The notes: generated by a model from the letters alone, not told the origin. Shown: positions 18,515 through 27,141, counted from the stretch's first letter. The stretch is 64,000 nucleotides of DNA from Cellulomonas fimi ATCC 484 (GCF_000212695.1 NC_015514.1:3100001-3164000), one strand, 5' to 3'. A program made the numbers and translations.

Positions 18515-18544
18515 ACTGTACGGCACCCGTCGAGCGTGAGGCAA
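18515..18544 (-). promoter_or_regulatory. Inferred promoter of the transporter operon
   Basis: On the minus strand TTGCCT (18539-18544) and TACAGT (18515-18520) are spaced by 18 bases, a good match to a housekeeping promoter. The LacI-type box follows directly. Confidence 0.55.
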
Positions 18545-18658
18545 GACACACCGCACGACCCTCGCGCCTTGCCTTGGAGGCCCCCGTGGACCACCATGAC
18601 TGGCGCGAGTCGGACAGCGCCGACGTCGCGCACGGCCCCGTCCGGCGGGCTCGAATCG

Positions 18659-18672
18659 TCGAAACGGTTCGA
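18659..18672. promoter_or_regulatory. Putative LacI operator before GH3
   Basis: TCGAAACGGTTCGA has perfect outer half-sites TCGAA and TTCGA. It lies 93 bases before the GH3 start codon and 152 bases from the box of the divergent operon. Confidence 0.75.
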
Positions 18673-18764
18673 TCAACCGGGCGGCGCCGGTGTGTGACCC
18701 ACGCCCCTCGACGAGCCGCCGACCGCACCCGGCGCGACCGCCCCACCAAGCCGACGAGGACCCC

Positions 18765-21623
18765 GTGGCCGACGACGTCCAGCCCCTCCCCCCGTACCGC
18801 GACACCGCCCTCCCCCTCGCCGAGCGCGCACGCGACCTGCTCGGCCGGCTCGAGCTCGCGGAGAAGGTCGCGTTCCTGCACCAGCGCGTGCCCGCCGTGC
18901 CCCGGCTCGGCCTCGCCGAGTTCCGCACCGGCACCGAGGCGCTGCACGGCGTCGCCTGGCTCGGCACCGCGACGACGTTCCCGCAGCCCGTCGGACTCGC
19001 CGCGACCTGGGACACCGAGCTGGTCCGAGAGGTCGGCGAGGCCGTCGGCACCGAGGTCCGCGCCAAGCACGCGCAGGACCCCACCGTGTCGCTCAACGTC
19101 TGGGCGCCCGTCGTCAACCCGCTCCGGCACCCCGCGTGGGGACGCAACGAGGAGGGCTGGTCCGAGGATCCGCACCTCACCGCGACGCTCGCGACCGCCT
19201 ACGCGCGCGGGCTGCGCGGCGACCACCCCGTCTACTGGCGGACCGTTCCGACGCTCAAGCACCTGCTCGCCTACGGCAACGAGACGGACCGGGCCGTCAC
19301 GAGCGCGCAGCTCCCCCCGCGCGCGCTGCACGAGTACGAGCTGCCCGCGTTCCTCGGACCCGTCGCCGCCGGCGTCGTCGGCGCCGTCATGCCGTCGTAC
19401 AACCTCGTCAACGGCCGCCCCACGCACGTCTCCGGCGAGCTGATCGACGCGCTGCGCGACGCCGCACCCGGCTCGCTGCTGTTCGTGTCCGACGCGGGCG
19501 CCCCCACCAACCTCGTCACGGCCGAGCGCTACCACGCCGACCACACGACGGCCGCCGCCGCGGCGATCCGCGCGGGCGTCGACTCGTTCACCGACCACGA
19601 CGCCGACTCGTCCGTGAGCATCGCGCGGATCACCGCCGCGCTCGACGCCGGGCTGCTCGACGAGGCCGACGTCGACCGCGCCGTCCTGCGGCAGCTCGAG
19701 CTGCGGCTCGCCACGGGCGAGCTCGACCCCGACCTCGACCCCTGGGCGGGCATCGGCGCCGAGGCCCTGGACGCGCCCGGGCACCGCGAGCTCGCCCGCC
19801 GCGCGTCGGCCGCCGGCGTCGTCATCCTCGAGAACGACGGCGTCCTGCCGCTGCGCGAGGGCACCCGCGTCGCCGTCGTCGGGCCGCACGCCGACCAGGT
19901 CTGCACCGACTGGTACTCCGGCACCCCGCCGTACACCGTGACGATCGCGCAGGCGCTCGCCGAGCGGTACGGCGCCGGGCACGTGACCGTCGTCGACGGT
20001 GCCGACCGCGTCGCGCTGCGCTCCACCACGACCGGGCGCTACGTCCGCCCCGCCGACGACGGCGTGCTCGTCGCCGACGCCACGACCGCCGCCGAGGACA
20101 CCCACGTCGACCTGACGTCGTGGGGCGAGGGCATCCGGACGCTGCGCGCGTGCCGCACCGGCCTGCTGTGGTCGGGCAGCCGCTGGATCCTGCACGCCGA
20201 CGCCTCGCGCGTCGGCGGCTGGGTCGTGCAGGAGAGCTTCCGGGTGCACGACAACGGCGACGACACCGTCAGCGTGCAGCACGTCGGGTCCGGGCGGTGG
20301 CTCGTCGTGCAGCGCGACGGCGGCGTCCTCGTCGCCGACGCCCCCACGCCGCAGCAGGCCGAGCGGTTCACGGTGCGGACCGTGCACGCGGGCCACGAGC
20401 GAGCCGCCGCAGCCGCGCGCGACGCCGACGTCGTCGTCCTCGCCGTCGGCAACGACCCGCACCTGCTCGGCCGCGAGACGGAGGACCGGCCCGGCCTGAC
20501 CCTGCCGCTCCCCCAGGCCGAGCTGACCCGCACCGTCCTCGACACCGGCACACCGACCGTCCTCGCCGTCGTCTCCTCCTACCCGTACGTGCTCGGCGAC
20601 CTCGGCGACGCCGCCGCGGCCGTCGTGTGGTCCGCGCACGCCGGCCAGGAGCTCGGGCACGGGCTCGTCGACGTGCTGTCGGGCGACGTCGAGCCGGCCG
20701 GGCGGCTGGCCCAGTCGTGGCCCGCGGACGAGTCCCACGCCGGCGACCTGCTCTGCTACGACGTCGTCTCGGGCGGACTCACCTACTGGTACGCACCGCA
20801 CGCGGCACGCTGGCCCTTCGGGCACGGTCGCTCCTACGCGAGCGTCGAGTACCTCGGGCTCACGCTCGACGCACCCGACGGCGACGCCGTCGCCAGCTCG
20901 ACCGTCACCGCGCGCGTCATCGTGCAGAACACCGGCGCGCGCCCCGCCGACGAGGTCGTCCAGCTCTACGCCGCCGCGCCGGGACACCGCCTGCCCGTGC
21001 CGCACCGGCGGCTCGTCGCGCACCGGCGCGTCCGGCTCGAGCCCGGCGAGACCGCCGAGGTCACGCTCGACGTCGCCGTGCAGGACCTCGCGGTGTGGGA
21101 CGTGACGTCCGCGTCGTTCGTCGTGGAGCCCGGCGGGTACGAGCTGCACGCCGGGTCGTCGTCGGGCGACCTTCCGCTGGTCGCGGACCTCAAGGTCGCC
21201 GGGGCCCCGGTGCCGCCGCGCACCCTGCTCGACGGGTGGGTGCGCGCGGTCGACCACGACGAGCGGCACGACGTGCGGCTCGTCCCGCGGGACCTCGACG
21301 CCGGCACCGCCGTCGCCGTCGCCCCCGGGGCCCGGAGCGGCTGGGTGCTGCTGCGCGACGTGGACCTGCACGGGGTGCACGGGGTCGAGCTGACCGTCGG
21401 GCGCACCGAGCCCGGGCCCGCGTCGGTGCACGTCGAGGTGCTCGAGGGCCGCCGGTGGGAGCGCGTCGCGACGGCGGCCGTGCCCGACGGCGGCCGGTGG
21501 GAGTGGCACGACGTCGCCGTGGCACCGGCCGTGGCCCTGCCCACCTGGGGTGCGACCGACGTGCGGCTCGTCCTCGCGGGGCCGGTGCGCGTCGGCGAGG
21601 TGCGCGGGACGCGGGCCGGCTGA
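18765..21623 (+). CDS. Multidomain GH3 beta-glycosidase with fascin-like insert and CBM6-like tail
   Basis: The 952-residue protein opens with a family 3 barrel (KVAFLHQRVPAVPRLGL, then GTEALHGVAW); the nucleophile is Asp243 in FVSDAGAP. The second GH3 domain begins near DGVLPLREGTRVAVVGPHA. It is interrupted at about residues 416-535 by a repeat-like region (VALRSTTTGRYV, then VSVQHVGSGRWLVVQRDG) that looks like a fascin-type beta-trefoil. A fibronectin III-like domain follows (VVQLYAA), and the last 130 residues (GWVLLRDVDLHGVHGVELTV) resemble a CBM6 fold. No signal peptide is present, so the carbohydrate-binding parts would act on soluble sugars in the cytoplasm. The likely role is beta-glucosidase or beta-xylosidase on imported oligosaccharides. 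Start 18765 has a better ribosome site than 18690. Confidence 0.9.
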   Translation: MADDVQPLPPYRDTALPLAERARDLLGRLELAEKVAFLHQRVPAVPRLGLAEFRTGTEALHGVAWLGTATTFPQPVGLAATWDTELVREVGEAVGTEVRAKHAQDPTVSLNVWAPVVNPLRHPAWGRNEEGWSEDPHLTATLATAYARGLRGDHPVYWRTVPTLKHLLAYGNETDRAVTSAQLPPRALHEYELPAFLGPVAAGVVGAVMPSYNLVNGRPTHVSGELIDALRDAAPGSLLFVSDAGAPTNLVTAERYHADHTTAAAAAIRAGVDSFTDHDADSSVSIARITAALDAGLLDEADVDRAVLRQLELRLATGELDPDLDPWAGIGAEALDAPGHRELARRASAAGVVILENDGVLPLREGTRVAVVGPHADQVCTDWYSGTPPYTVTIAQALAERYGAGHVTVVDGADRVALRSTTTGRYVRPADDGVLVADATTAAEDTHVDLTSWGEGIRTLRACRTGLLWSGSRWILHADASRVGGWVVQESFRVHDNGDDTVSVQHVGSGRWLVVQRDGGVLVADAPTPQQAERFTVRTVHAGHERAAAAARDADVVVLAVGNDPHLLGRETEDRPGLTLPLPQAELTRTVLDTGTPTVLAVVSSYPYVLGDLGDAAAAVVWSAHAGQELGHGLVDVLSGDVEPAGRLAQSWPADESHAGDLLCYDVVSGGLTYWYAPHAARWPFGHGRSYASVEYLGLTLDAPDGDAVASSTVTARVIVQNTGARPADEVVQLYAAAPGHRLPVPHRRLVAHRRVRLEPGETAEVTLDVAVQDLAVWDVTSASFVVEPGGYELHAGSSSGDLPLVADLKVAGAPVPPRTLLDGWVRAVDHDERHDVRLVPRDLDAGTAVAVAPGARSGWVLLRDVDLHGVHGVELTVGRTEPGPASVHVEVLEGRRWERVATAAVPDGGRWEWHDVAVAPAVALPTWGATDVRLVLAGPVRVGEVRGTRAG

Positions 21624-21653
21624 GCCGGGCGGCGCCCCGGTCGGCCCGCGCGG

Positions 21654-22916
21654 TCAGGCCACCCAGGCACCGGCGCGCATCACGCGCACCGGCTGCAGGG
21701 CCTCGTCCGTGACGACGACGTCCGCCCGGCGACCCGGCAGGAGCGCGCCGATGTCGTGCCGGCCCAGCACGTCGGCCGGTGTCGTCGCGGCCGCGAGCAC
21801 CGCGTCCTCGAGCGGCACGCCAGCCGCGACGACGTGCCGCACGACGTCGAGGAGGTGCGCGACGCCACCGGCGATCGCGCCGCCGCCCGGGGGCGTCGAG
21901 CCGTCCTCGGCGACGATCCGCGCGACGCCGTCGGCCACGCGCACCGACATCGGGCCGAGCCGGTAGTCGCCGTCCGGCATGCCCGCCGCCGCCATCGCGT
22001 CGGTGACGAGGACGACGGAGCCCGGCCCGACGAGGTCCAGCACCGCACGCACCGACCCGTCGGCGAGGTGCGTGCCGTCCGCGACGAGCTCGACGACCAG
22101 CTCGCCGCGGGCCGCGGCTGCGAGGCACGCCGCCACCGGGCCCGGGTCGCGGTGGTGCAGCGGGCGCATGCCGTTGAACAGGTGCGTCGCGGTGAGGCGG
22201 CCCGACCGCGCGCCGGGGGCGGAGGCCAGCAGGTCGAACGCGCGGTCGACGGCGTCGTCGACCTGCTCCGCCGATGCGTCGGTGTGGCCGACAGACGGCA
22301 GCGCGCCCGCGTCCACGAGCGCGGCGAGCACGTCTTCACGGGCATCCGCGGTCCCCGTCCCGTCCGCGACGCCCGGCACCTCCGGCGCGACGGTCATGGT
22401 CACGAGGTGCCCGCGCGCGGCGGCGGCGACGTCGGCCACGAGCGTCGCGTCGCCCGCGCGCATGTCGGCGGGGTTCTGGGCGCCGCACCGGTCCGCCGAC
22501 AGGAACGGGCCCTCGAGGTGGATGCCGACGAGCTCGCCGGCGTCCGCGAGGTCCGCCAGGACGGCGGTGCGGGCCAGCAGCACGTCGGGCGGTGCGGTGA
22601 CGAGCGACGCGACGAGGCTCGTCGTCCCGTGCCGCAGGTGCTCGTGCGCCGCGCGCAGGGCCGTCGCCGTGTCGGGCGCGTCGGGGAAGCTCGCACCGCC
22701 ACCGCCGTGGCAGTGCACGTCCACCAGGCCCGGGAGCACGGTCCCGACCGCCTCGGCGGGCAGCTCCCACGGCTGCGGCAGGCGGTCGGCGGGGCCGACC
22801 CACGCGAGACGGTCGCCGGCGACGACGACCACGCCGTCGTCGAGCACCCGGGTGGGGGTCACCACCCGGCCGCGGAGGACCTGGGGCACGGGGAGCGCGT
22901 CAGTCACGGCGCCCAT
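21654..22916 (-). CDS. nagA: N-acetylglucosamine-6-phosphate deacetylase
   Basis: The 420-residue amidohydrolase converts GlcNAc-6-phosphate to glucosamine-6-phosphate and acetate in amino-sugar recycling. The barrel has VDVHCH (His68, His70), the metal ligand Glu135 in HLEGPF, a His in SVGHTDAS, ATHLFNGM, DGTHLAD and the catalytic Asp in VTDAMAAAGM. The ATG at 22916 overlaps the upstream membrane-protein gene by 17 bases; a GTG at 22907 would reduce the overlap to 8. It lies at the end of the TetR operon by position, though it may have its own control. No nagB lies nearby. Confidence 0.93.
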   Translation of the reverse strand: MGAVTDALPVPQVLRGRVVTPTRVLDDGVVVVAGDRLAWVGPADRLPQPWELPAEAVGTVLPGLVDVHCHGGGGASFPDAPDTATALRAAHEHLRHGTTSLVASLVTAPPDVLLARTAVLADLADAGELVGIHLEGPFLSADRCGAQNPADMRAGDATLVADVAAAARGHLVTMTVAPEVPGVADGTGTADAREDVLAALVDAGALPSVGHTDASAEQVDDAVDRAFDLLASAPGARSGRLTATHLFNGMRPLHHRDPGPVAACLAAAARGELVVELVADGTHLADGSVRAVLDLVGPGSVVLVTDAMAAAGMPDGDYRLGPMSVRVADGVARIVAEDGSTPPGGGAIAGGVAHLLDVVRHVVAAGVPLEDAVLAAATTPADVLGRHDIGALLPGRRADVVVTDEALQPVRVMRAGAWVA

Positions 22917-23469
22917 CCTTCCCCACCGGCGCGTTCCCCGGGCCGGTTCTCCGCACGGGCGTCGCGCCGGACAGGGCGGCGACCGTGCCGTCCGCGCGGG
23001 CCGCGGCGTTCCACCGCCGTCGTCGCGCGCGGCCGGTCCACCACCGGGCGACGCCGGCCCCGACGGCACCCTCGGCGGCCGCCAGCACGCACGTGCCGGT
23101 CCCCCACGGCCCCGGCGGGACCGAGCTCCCCAGCACGAGCACCGCGGGTGCGAGCACGGCGCCGACCAGCGCGAACGCCGCGACGTGCTCCCCCTCACGG
23201 CTCCGTCCGCGCAGCAGGTGGGCCAGCAGCAGGCCCGCCGGCCAGCCGACGACCGCTACGGGCACCACCGCGACGGCCACCGCGAGCGCCGCCACCAGGA
23301 CGGCGAACGGCACGCCGTCCTCCCCCGGCTCGCCGAGCAGGACGACCGCGGCCGGCGCGAGGACCACGTTCACCGCCAGCAGCACCACGAGGCACCGCGC
23401 GCACAGCGCCGCGACCACCCCGGCGCCGCGCACCTCGCCGGCGTCCCACGGCTCCTCGTCACCGCTCAC
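22900..23469 (-). CDS. Membrane protein of the TetR operon
   Basis: The 189-residue protein has about five hydrophobic segments (for example VVALLCARCLVV-like and AALAVAVAVVPVAVVGWPAG regions) and an Arg-rich cytoplasmic C-terminus. I do not recognise the family. The GTG start overlaps the stop of the YndJ-DUF1990 gene as GTGA, and its own end overlaps nagA, so it is translated as part of a coupled operon. Its function is presumably tied to the YndJ-like partner. Confidence 0.8.
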   Translation of the reverse strand: MSGDEEPWDAGEVRGAGVVAALCARCLVVLLAVNVVLAPAAVVLLGEPGEDGVPFAVLVAALAVAVAVVPVAVVGWPAGLLLAHLLRGRSREGEHVAAFALVGAVLAPAVLVLGSSVPPGPWGTGTCVLAAAEGAVGAGVARWWTGRARRRRWNAAARADGTVAALSGATPVRRTGPGNAPVGKDGRRD

Positions 23470-24953
23470 CGTGCTCCCTCGCCCGCCCCGTCCGCGGCCC
23501 GCACGAGCCGACGCGCCGCACCCGCCAGCCGCACCGCGTACAGCCGCTGCCCCACGCCGACGAGCGGACCCGCCGCACGCACCCACGCACGGTCCGGCAC
23601 CGAGAACGCGTCGACGGTGAACCACAGCCCGCCGTCGGTGCCGCGCTCGACCCCGAACCGCTCCTCGCCGCGGAACGGGTGGCCGCGCAGCGTCCCGTAG
23701 GCGAACCCGCGCCGGTCGGCCGTCCGCTCCACGCCGACGACCACGCACGGCGCAACGATCCGCAGCGGACCCGCACCCGGCCGGCTGGTCGCCCGCACGC
23801 CGGGCGCCGCCGGACCGTCCGCGTCCACGGGGACGCCGGCCGCCGCGTGCACCCCCCAGCCGAGCAGCGCGTCTCCCAGCGCGGTCAGCCGCGCGGGCGT
23901 CGCGGCGTCCGCGACGCGCCGGCGCACGTGCGTGCGGCGGTAGCCGTCGGGGTGGACGCCGCGCAGGGTCGCCCCCACCTCGGCGTACGTCGGGTCGCCT
24001 GCCGGGGTGGACGGCCGCTGCTCGACCGCGTCCCGCGACGCCCGCCACAGGGCGACGAGCGTCGCGCCGACGAAGCCGACGGCGTTCGCGACGCCGTGCG
24101 TGACCACCATGAGGTCCAGGCCGGGGTGCGGCACGCCGGTCGCCTCGCCGAGGGCCCACCACAGCGCGGGCACCATCGCGACGAGCACGACCCCCGCACC
24201 GACCCGCAGGAGCAGCCGGGCCGTCCGGCTGCCGACGTGCCCCGCGTCCGCGAGCGCGGCACCCGCCGCGCACCACAGCGCCGCGGTCAGGGCGGCCGCC
24301 CCGACCAGCTCGGCCGCGTCCGAGACGAAGTAGCCGCCGAGGACCAGCAGCACGCCGACGGGGACCGCGACGGCCGCGACGTCGCCGAGCACGGCGGCCG
24401 TGCGCTGCGGCCCGACCGCTCCCCCGCCGGGGCCGGACGCAGCCCGCGGGGCGACGAGCGCGGCCACGAGGCACGCACCGAAGCCCGCGAACAGCATGTG
24501 AGGCACCGTGAGCGTCAGGTAGTCGCCGTCGAACCCGAGCAGGCCCCGGCCCGCGCGCTCCGCGACGAGCGCCGCAGCGCCGACGGCGGGTGTGCCGAGC
24601 GCGACGGCGAGCGCCAGGCGGCGGACGCCGGACGGCAGCGACCCGACCGCGGGGCCCGGGCACGCGTCGTCGGCGCGGGACGTCGGCGGGCGCACGAGGA
24701 GCCGCGCCGCGGCACCGAGCAGGACGAGCGTCGCCACCGCGAACGGCACCGCCAGCACCGTGGCGACGGGCCCGACCGGGAGCCACACCGCGACGGCCGC
24801 ACCGGCACCGGCGGCCGGCCACAGGCCGGACCCCGGACGCGGCACGACCCGCGCGCCGACGAGCCGCAGCCCGAGCGGCAGCACCACGACCGCGCCGAGC
24901 CCGACGACCACGTGCACGACCGCCGCGGCCCCGTCCCCCAGACCCGCGCTCAC
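23466..24953 (-). CDS. YndJ-like membrane protein fused to DUF1990 domain
   Basis: The 495-residue protein has two parts. The first roughly 310 residues contain about ten hydrophobic helices and a PHMLFAGFGACLVA region resembling the YndJ family known from Bacillus. The last 170 residues match DUF1990: YRRTHVRRRVADA, GFAYGTLRGHPFRGEERF and WFTVDAFSVPD are family-typical. Both families are uncharacterised; fusion of the two suggests they act together at the membrane. The GTG at 24953 overlaps the TetR stop as GTGA, which fixes the start. The operon is presumably repressed by that TetR protein. Confidence 0.82.
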   Translation of the reverse strand: MSAGLGDGAAAVVHVVVGLGAVVVLPLGLRLVGARVVPRPGSGLWPAAGAGAAVAVWLPVGPVATVLAVPFAVATLVLLGAAARLLVRPPTSRADDACPGPAVGSLPSGVRRLALAVALGTPAVGAAALVAERAGRGLLGFDGDYLTLTVPHMLFAGFGACLVAALVAPRAASGPGGGAVGPQRTAAVLGDVAAVAVPVGVLLVLGGYFVSDAAELVGAAALTAALWCAAGAALADAGHVGSRTARLLLRVGAGVVLVAMVPALWWALGEATGVPHPGLDLMVVTHGVANAVGFVGATLVALWRASRDAVEQRPSTPAGDPTYAEVGATLRGVHPDGYRRTHVRRRVADAATPARLTALGDALLGWGVHAAAGVPVDADGPAAPGVRATSRPGAGPLRIVAPCVVVGVERTADRRGFAYGTLRGHPFRGEERFGVERGTDGGLWFTVDAFSVPDRAWVRAAGPLVGVGQRLYAVRLAGAARRLVRAADGAGEGAR

Positions 24954-25684
24954 GCGCGCGCCTCGCGCACGAGCCTCAGCAGGTCGTCGACCACGCCGCG
25001 CGCGACGGGGAGGCGAGCGAGCTGCACCAGACGCCCGAGGAGCGGCGCGGCACCGTCGACGAGCCGGCGGGTGCGTCGCTGGTCCGGCGATCCGTCGTGC
25101 ACCCAGAAGAGCAGGAGACCGAGCTGCGCGAGCCACAGCAGCTCGGGCAGCTCGTCGCGGAGCCCGGCCGGGACCGCGGGCCGCGCGCCGGCCACGACGT
25201 CACGGAACAGCCGCTCGCTCACCTCGCGGGCCGCGCGTGACGCGGGCGAGAACGGGCTCGCTGCCGACGCGGGGCGGATCGCGACCGTCACGAACTCGGC
25301 ACCGAACGCGTGGTACGGCGCGAACGCGTCGAGCCCGGCGTGCAGCACGCCCCGCAGCCGGGCCGTCAGGTCACCGCCGTCGGCGAGGACCGCCGCCGCA
25401 CGCCGGGCGTGCTCGTCGTTGACGTCGCGGTAGAGCTCCTCGACGAGGTGGTCCTTGGAGGCGAAGTGGTAGTACGCGTTGCCCGTCGCGACGCCGGCCT
25501 CCTGGGCGACGAGCCGCATGGTCGTGGCGGCGTAGCCGCGCTCGCGGAAGAGCCGCAGCGCGGTGGCCCGCACGTGCGCGCGGGTGTCCCGCACGGCTCC
25601 CGTGTCGGCCGGACCGGTCGCGCCCTGGCCGCTCCCGCTCGTCGTCGGCCCGTCGGGCTCGGCGTCCCGGCGCACGTCGACCAT
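24950..25684 (-). CDS. TetR-family transcriptional regulator
   Basis: The 244-residue protein carries a TetR helix-turn-helix at about residues 35-80 (ALRLFRERGYAATTMRLVA, then GNAYYHFASKDHLVEELY) and an all-helical ligand domain behind it. The first 30 residues are low-complexity. It is the first gene of the operon with the YndJ-DUF1990 protein. Two consecutive palindromes beginning 12 bases before its ATG are the probable operator, so the protein should repress its own operon until an unknown ligand binds. Confidence 0.92.
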   Translation of the reverse strand: MVDVRRDAEPDGPTTSGSGQGATGPADTGAVRDTRAHVRATALRLFRERGYAATTMRLVAQEAGVATGNAYYHFASKDHLVEELYRDVNDEHARRAAAVLADGGDLTARLRGVLHAGLDAFAPYHAFGAEFVTVAIRPASAASPFSPASRAAREVSERLFRDVVAGARPAVPAGLRDELPELLWLAQLGLLLFWVHDGSPDQRRTRRLVDGAAPLLGRLVQLARLPVARGVVDDLLRLVREARA

Positions 25685-25695
25685 GTCGGCTCCTC

Positions 25696-25723
25696 TTGAA
25701 CATGTTCAACTGAACGTGTTCAA
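25696..25723. promoter_or_regulatory. Tandem palindromic TetR operator
   Basis: TTGAACATGTTCAA (25696-25709) is a perfect 14-bp palindrome, followed immediately by the near-palindrome TGAACGTGTTCA (25711-25722). The centres are about 15 bp apart, so two dimers could bind in tandem, as for several TetR regulators. Confidence 0.75.
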
Positions 25724-25870
25724 CCGTAGCTCGTCAGCGGGCCGCGACGCCACCACAGGTCGCTACGCCCGCGTGGGCGACGCGAGCCGCCGGGTGTCGC
25801 GAGGCGCGCGGCGCGGGCGGGCGGGGCGGGCGCGAGACACGGGCACGCCGGGGCGCGCGGTGCGGGCGCC

Positions 25871-25916
25871 GCGAGGCGCGTGACGCGGGCGCGGCGAGGC
25901 GCGTGACACGGGCGCG
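25871..25916. repeat. Tandem 23-bp repeat upstream of the TetR operon, downstream of nucS
   Basis: Two adjacent 23-bp copies of GCGAGGCGCGTGACGCGGGC plus GCG differ at one position and are flanked by more degenerate copies between about 25800 and 25935. The gap between the TetR start and the nucS stop otherwise holds no gene. Confidence 0.7.
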
Positions 25917-25954
25917 GCCAGGCGCGGCGTGCAGCGGCCCGGGCGCGGCGGGCG

Positions 25955-26650
25955 TCAGAAGAGGCGCGAGTCCACGTCGTCGACCCCACGCATCGCGTCG
26001 TAGTCGAGCACGAGGCACGCGATGCCCCGGTCCGTCGCCAGCACGCGCGCCTGCGGCTTGATCTCCTGCGCCGCGAACACGCCCCGGACCGGCGCCAGCA
26101 GCGGGTCGCGGTTGAGCAGCTCGAGGTAGCGGGTCAGCTGCTCGACGCCGTCGATGTCGCCCCGCCGCTTGATCTCGACCGCGACGGTCCCGCCCGACGG
26201 GTCCTTCGCCAGGATGTCGACAGGCCCGATCGCCGTCGGGAACTCGCGGCGCACGAGCGTGTGCCCGTCGCCGAGCAGCAGGATCTGCGCGGCCAGCAGC
26301 TCCTGCAGGTGCGCCTCGACGCCGTCCTTCACGAGCCCCGGGTCGACGCCGAGGTCGTGCGCCGAGTCGTGCAGGACCTCGAACAGCTCGATCTCCAGCC
26401 GGTCGTCCGACTTCGCGTGCTGCACGGTCCACACCTGGGTGACCCCGGCCGCGCGCGACTCGTCGTCCGGCTCGCCCACCACGAGCGAGCACGGCGGGCT
26501 CATCCAGTTCAGCGGCTTGTACGAGCCACCGTCGGAGTGCAGCAGCACGCTGCCGTCGGCCTTGACGACCACCAGACGGGTCGCGCGGGGCAGGTGGGCG
26601 TTGAGCCGGCCGCTGTACCGGGCGGCGCAGGAGGCGACGACGAGACGCAT
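25955..26650 (-). CDS. nucS: Mismatch-specific endonuclease NucS
   Basis: The 231-residue protein is the actinobacterial/archaeal NucS (EndoMS) that cuts both strands at mismatches and replaces MutS-MutL in these bacteria. The N-terminal DNA-binding domain begins [16 protein letters not shown], and the C-terminal RecB-like nuclease carries GPVDILAKD and [10 protein letters not shown] (the Asp, Glu and Lys of the PD-(D/E)xK site). The C-terminal DSRLF resembles the sliding-clamp binding tail. It follows the DUF2550 gene in the usual actinobacterial neighbourhood of the ATP synthase operon. Confidence 0.95.
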   Translation of the reverse strand: MRLVVASCAARYSGRLNAHLPRATRLVVVKADGSVLLHSDGGSYKPLNWMSPPCSLVVGEPDDESRAAGVTQVWTVQHAKSDDRLEIELFEVLHDSAHDLGVDPGLVKDGVEAHLQELLAAQILLLGDGHTLVRREFPTAIGPVDILAKDPSGGTVAVEIKRRGDIDGVEQLTRYLELLNRDPLLAPVRGVFAAQEIKPQARVLATDRGIACLVLDYDAMRGVDDVDSRLF

Positions 26651-26711
26651 CAGGAGAACCTTCGACCTCGGCGGCCGGTCGAGGACCGGACCGGGAGACG
26701 GCGCGAGGCCG

Positions 26712-27128
26712 TCAGATGACCGAACCGACGCGCGACGGCGTCGCCTCGATCCAGGACGTGAGCCCGGCGTACGCGTCGGGCGCCATCATGAGGTGCACCT
26801 CGTCGCCCCCGCCGCAGCGGCAGGTCACGACGACGAACGCGGCACCCGACGGGTGGGTGCCCTGCGTGCGCTCGACGACGGACAGCCCCGCCCGGTCCCA
26901 GCGGACCGACGGGCGGGGCCGCAGCGACCAGCGCCGCCACCAGTACAGCCGCTGCGAGCCGTACTGCGCGACGCCCAGGGACCACGGGCCCTCGGTCGAG
27001 CGGCCCACGGCGCAGCGGAAGGACCCGACGCGCCGCTCGAGGGCGTGCACGCGGGAGACCCACAGCAGGACGGCGGCCAGCACCAGTGCCGCAGCACCGA
27101 TCAGCAGGCCGACGACCACAGGGCTCAC
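26712..27128 (-). CDS. DUF2550 membrane protein
   Basis: The 138-residue protein has one N-terminal transmembrane helix (about residues 3-24), then a cytoplasmic part with [15 protein letters not shown] and a C-terminal QxxP-like acidic region. It matches the actinobacterial DUF2550 family, which is almost always found behind atpC as here (13-base gap). The function is unknown. Confidence 0.88.
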   Translation of the reverse strand: MSPVVVGLLIGAAALVLAAVLLWVSRVHALERRVGSFRCAVGRSTEGPWSLGVAQYGSQRLYWWRRWSLRPRPSVRWDRAGLSVVERTQGTHPSGAAFVVVTCRCGGGDEVHLMMAPDAYAGLTSWIEATPSRVGSVI

Positions 27129-27141
27129 CGTCGTCGGGACC

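Larger units (their letters stand above)
18453..18764. other. Divergent control region between transporter operon and GH3
   Basis: This 312-base gap carries no gene. It holds the two best copies of the putative LacI operator, one for each direction, and an inferred minus-strand promoter. An open frame extends the GH3 gene 75 bases into the gap to a GTG at 18690, but the GTG at 18765 is better placed behind GACGAGGA. Confidence 0.75.

Noticed and set aside
16779..18539. 586-residue plus-strand open frame opposite the binding protein
   Set aside because: Shadow of the lipoprotein gene, whose signal peptide, lipobox and operon overlaps are clear.
18690..18764. 25-residue N-terminal extension of GH3
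   Set aside because: It begins without a ribosome site just behind the operator and contains no conserved residues; GTG at 18765 is better supported.
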